A stretch of 64,000 bases of DNA. Origin: Sphingobacteriaceae bacterium (GTDB lineage Bacteria; Bacteroidota; Bacteroidia; B-17B0; Aurantibacillaceae). The position numbers and the translations under genes were made by a program. This document shows, in pieces, positions 61,509 to 64,000 of the stretch. Where the stretch lies: assembly GCA_016705695.1 (NCBI GenBank), contig JADJLA010000001.1, forward strand, positions 124,001-188,000, given 5' to 3'. Below the pieces are notes generated by a model, which saw only the letters and a program-made list of their open reading frames with translations, did not search any database and was not told where the DNA came from. Each line of letters starts with the position of its first letter. Positions within the stretch are counted from its first letter, which is position 1.

Positions 61509-61566
61509 GAAATGAGTGATAGGGGTCTATTGATGTGCTAAGCAAGGGTACAAATTAGTAGTTTTT
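61509..61566. promoter_or_regulatory. candidate control region of copy 5
   Basis: GAAATGAGTGATA at 61509-61521 and TACAAATTAGTA (one mismatch from copy 4's palindrome) at 61549-61560, ending 71 bp before the ATG. Confidence 0.5.
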
Positions 61567-61636
61567 AACGAAAGCGAGTTAGGTTTCTGTAGTTTTAAGC
61601 AGTTAAAAAAGTATTTTCTAAACATTAATATATATA

Positions 61637-64000
61637 ATGAAAAAAGTAGCAATCATCATCACTCTGGTAACACTGTTTTTTGGAGCAAAAGCACAAAACA
61701 CACCATGGGTACCGGGTACTGTATGTTCAACTTGTATTGTAAATAACAATCCAAGCAATACGCCAACCATTGCGCCAAGCAATCCAAAAGGTGGAAATAA
61801 TAATAACCAAACTAATAATGGTAATGGTACAATTGGTACTATATATACAAGAACAGTTTGCGGCTTGGATTATGTTCAAGCAAAAGTAAAGCTTGGAAAA
61901 AGAGGAGGTCTTGCCGGAGTTACTCAACCTGCAGCAATTAATATTACCGGTATTCCGGCTGGGGCAATTATTGAAAAAGCTTTTTTATATACCGGTGGTT
62001 GTGGTAACGGAGCGGCTATGAATGTAACAGTTGTTAATCCTGTTGCAACAAGTGTTGTTTATCCTATGACGTTAATAGGCTCACACGTTGATAAATGTTG
62101 GGGTTATGTAGGAACACGAAATTACAGAGCAGATATCACTGCACAAATAAGTGGTAATGGTGCTTATATGATTTCAGGAGTTCTAACTAATCCTCCAACT
62201 GCAGGTAATGATATGGATGGAGCAAGTATCGTTGTAGTTTATAGCGATCCAACTGCTTTATTTTGCGGCTGCATTGTTATGGGCGATGGTTGCCAAGTGG
62301 GTTTAGGTGGAAATCAAACTAATACTTTAACAGGCTTTCAAGCTCCTGCAACTTCTACATTTGCTCAAGGATTTTATATTGTGAGTGATATGCAAAACGT
62401 TGGTCCTTATCCAATGAGAATGAATAGCGCGGCAAACAACTTTACATATCCTAATGGAGTTCAAAACTGGTGGGATTTTATTCAAGCAACTGCTAACCCT
62501 GTTGCTTGTGGTCAAAGTTCTTTTGCTTTTGGCGTTCAATCTAACAACGATTGCTACAACATTGTTCTTGAAGGTATGTATTGGAGAAGTCAATGTCCTT
62601 GTACTTTGCCGGTATTTACACCAACTTCAAACGCTGCTATTTGCCAAGGGAGTCAATTAAATTTAAGCACTGTAACATCAGCTACTGCTCCAGTTACTTA
62701 TACTTGGACTGGTCCTGGTTTTTCATCTAACAGTCAAAATACTCTTATTGTAAACGCACAACCTCCTTCAAGTGGTATCTATACATTATTTGCTGAGCCT
62801 TCTCCATCTTGTATCATTGCAAATACAATTATGGTAAATATATATCCAAATCCAACTATTACTGCTTTAGCTAATAACGGTCCGGTATGCCAAGGAAGTC
62901 CTTTAGATATTAATTCACTAGCCAGCACAAGTGCTACTGCAGTTTATGCATGGACAGGGCCTAACGCGTTCACATCAAACACACCTAGTAATACAATTGC
63001 AAATGCGCAACCTATTGCATCCGGATTTTATAGTTTAACCGTAACAAACACTTACACGGGTGTGCCATATAGTACATGGAATCAAACGCTCACGTGTTCT
63101 GCAACAGCACAAATGAGTGCAGCCGTTGTTCCTATTTCATCAGTTGGGGTTGTTCCATTCTATACTATTTGTCAAAACAGTAATTTGAATTTAAGTGCAA
63201 GTGCAGCTGGTGCAAATTATTATACATGGGCAAGCTCTACTGTACCACAATTTACATCCAACTTACAAAACCCAACTATCAATAATATTTCACCGGTAAG
63301 TTCGGGCGATTATTCCGTTACCGCATATTATACAAGTCCGAGTACAACTCTAATTTGTAAATCGTACGCAGTAAGCAACGTAAGTGTGGTACCACGTAAC
63401 CCTGTAACGCCATTTAGTAGTGCCAATGTTTGCCAATACACTACAGGAACATTTTCGGCGAGCGCATTAAACGCTGCGGGTTACCAATGGTATGGCCCTA
63501 ATGGCTTTAATTCAACCAATCAAATTAATAGCATTACCAATATCCAACCTGTATCTGGAGGAAACTATACAGTGAATGCGATATTCACCATAGGAACAGT
63601 GAGTTGTACAACTACAAGCTATATTCCATTGAATGTAGTACCTGTACCAAGTGTAGCAGTAATTCAAAGTATCACAGTGTGCGAACGCCAGGGAGCAACC
63701 TTTGCTGCAAATGCACCAAATGCAATAAGCTATATGTGGTCAGGTCCAAATAGCTTTACAATGAATTCACCAAATCCGATCTTTGCAAACTTAACGCCAA
63801 GCATGAGCGGAATGTATACGGTTACAGCGAGCTTTAGTAATGGCAACCTAACATGTTATAATAGCAACCAAACAAATTTATTGGTTAAGCCTATCATTCC
63901 ATTTAATCTAGGAGCTGATAAATTATTATGTTCAAACTCCGATCTATTTTTAAATGGTCCTGCAGGAGCAACTCAATACAACTGGTGGGGAAGTACAAGT
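61637..64000 (+). CDS. T9SS type-B surface protein, array copy 5 (runs off end)
   Basis: 788 codons are present without a stop. The signal peptide (MKKVAIIITLVTLFFGAKAQ) and head (~25-330) resemble copies 2 and 4 but with more changes (IIEKAFLYTGG, NYRADITAQISGNG, MDGASIVVVYSDP, GDGCQVGLGG). Ig-like modules follow, and from about 63390 the DNA is nearly identical to copy 2. The sorting domain should lie beyond the window. No frame lesion is seen here. Confidence 0.88.
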   Translation, partial: MKKVAIIITLVTLFFGAKAQNTPWVPGTVCSTCIVNNNPSNTPTIAPSNPKGGNNNNQTNNGNGTIGTIYTRTVCGLDYVQAKVKLGKRGGLAGVTQPAAINITGIPAGAIIEKAFLYTGGCGNGAAMNVTVVNPVATSVVYPMTLIGSHVDKCWGYVGTRNYRADITAQISGNGAYMISGVLTNPPTAGNDMDGASIVVVYSDPTALFCGCIVMGDGCQVGLGGNQTNTLTGFQAPATSTFAQGFYIVSDMQNVGPYPMRMNSAANNFTYPNGVQNWWDFIQATANPVACGQSSFAFGVQSNNDCYNIVLEGMYWRSQCPCTLPVFTPTSNAAICQGSQLNLSTVTSATAPVTYTWTGPGFSSNSQNTLIVNAQPPSSGIYTLFAEPSPSCIIANTIMVNIYPNPTITALANNGPVCQGSPLDINSLASTSATAVYAWTGPNAFTSNTPSNTIANAQPIASGFYSLTVTNTYTGVPYSTWNQTLTCSATAQMSAAVVPISSVGVVPFYTICQNSNLNLSASAAGANYYTWASSTVPQFTSNLQNPTINNISPVSSGDYSVTAYYTSPSTTLICKSYAVSNVSVVPRNPVTPFSSANVCQYTTGTFSASALNAAGYQWYGPNGFNSTNQINSITNIQPVSGGNYTVNAIFTIGTVSCTTTSYIPLNVVPVPSVAVIQSITVCERQGATFAANAPNAISYMWSGPNSFTMNSPNPIFANLTPSMSGMYTVTASFSNGNLTCYNSNQTNLLVKPIIPFNLGADKLLCSNSDLFLNGPAGATQYNWWGSTS

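Noticed and set aside
46737..64000. CRISPR or satellite array
   Set aside because: The repeats are long, coding, imperfect and spread over genes with Ig-like modules; there are no short identical repeats with unique spacers.

Overview
The window reads as a chromosomal segment of a Bacteroidota bacterium, probably flavobacteria-like. It is AT-rich, has several TAnnTTTG -7 boxes, uses type IX secretion (T9SS) sorting domains of both type A and type B with a PorP/SprF partner, carries a complete Bat aerotolerance operon, and has the short (~257 aa) AMP nucleosidase. No tRNA, rRNA, CRISPR array or transposase gene was seen.

Layout. 0.1-8.3 kb: topoisomerase IV parE and parC, with three LPP20/TPR-type envelope genes between them. 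8.3-16.2 kb: a MORN/VWA protein, pheS, a large secreted amidase, and amn-meaB. 16.2-19.8 kb: dnaN and a DUF4340-like gene, set among long imperfect palindromes, a decayed HsdR-N gene and a 3' remnant of a porP/sprF gene. 19.9-23.8 kb: a CotH-type T9SS substrate and its PorP/SprF partner. 24-33.6 kb: housekeeping genes (purF-like, pirin, 3-hydroxybutyrate dehydrogenase, lpxK, purine nucleoside phosphorylase, an rRNA methyltransferase, rocD). 33.8-42.1 kb: moxR-DUF58-BatA-E. 42.1-46.1 kb: GNAT, smpB, a zinc-ribbon protein, a 379-bp element with long terminal inverted repeats, an EamA permease and a cysteine desulfurase.

46.3-64.0 kb (running off the end) is the most unusual region. It holds five head-to-tail genes for ~1,020-1,185-aa secreted proteins. 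Each has a variable N-terminal head, about six Ig-like modules, a PKD-like region and a type-B T9SS sorting domain. The stalk DNA is a patchwork of near-identical tracts between copies, which points to ongoing gene conversion, while the heads come in three kinds. Copies 2, 4 and 5 share a head and 5' signals. Copies 1 and 3 have other heads and are each preceded by a small exported protein gene. They are probably surface adhesins exported by T9SS.

Six reading frames are broken: parC, purF-like, HsdR-N and adhesin copies 2 and 4 by an apparent single-base deletion, and adhesin copy 1 by an in-frame TGA. In the five deletion cases, adding one base gives a family-like or paralog-like length. The bias to deletions, mostly in A or T runs, suggests consensus sequence errors as the first explanation. 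The parC site is nevertheless an exact A_AAA_AAC slippery heptamer, and the adhesin lesions could be real silencing.

The main candidates for undescribed biology are the mosaic adhesin array, a pair of ~120-nt palindromes with covarying arms and conserved loops, and the 379-bp inverted-repeat element.
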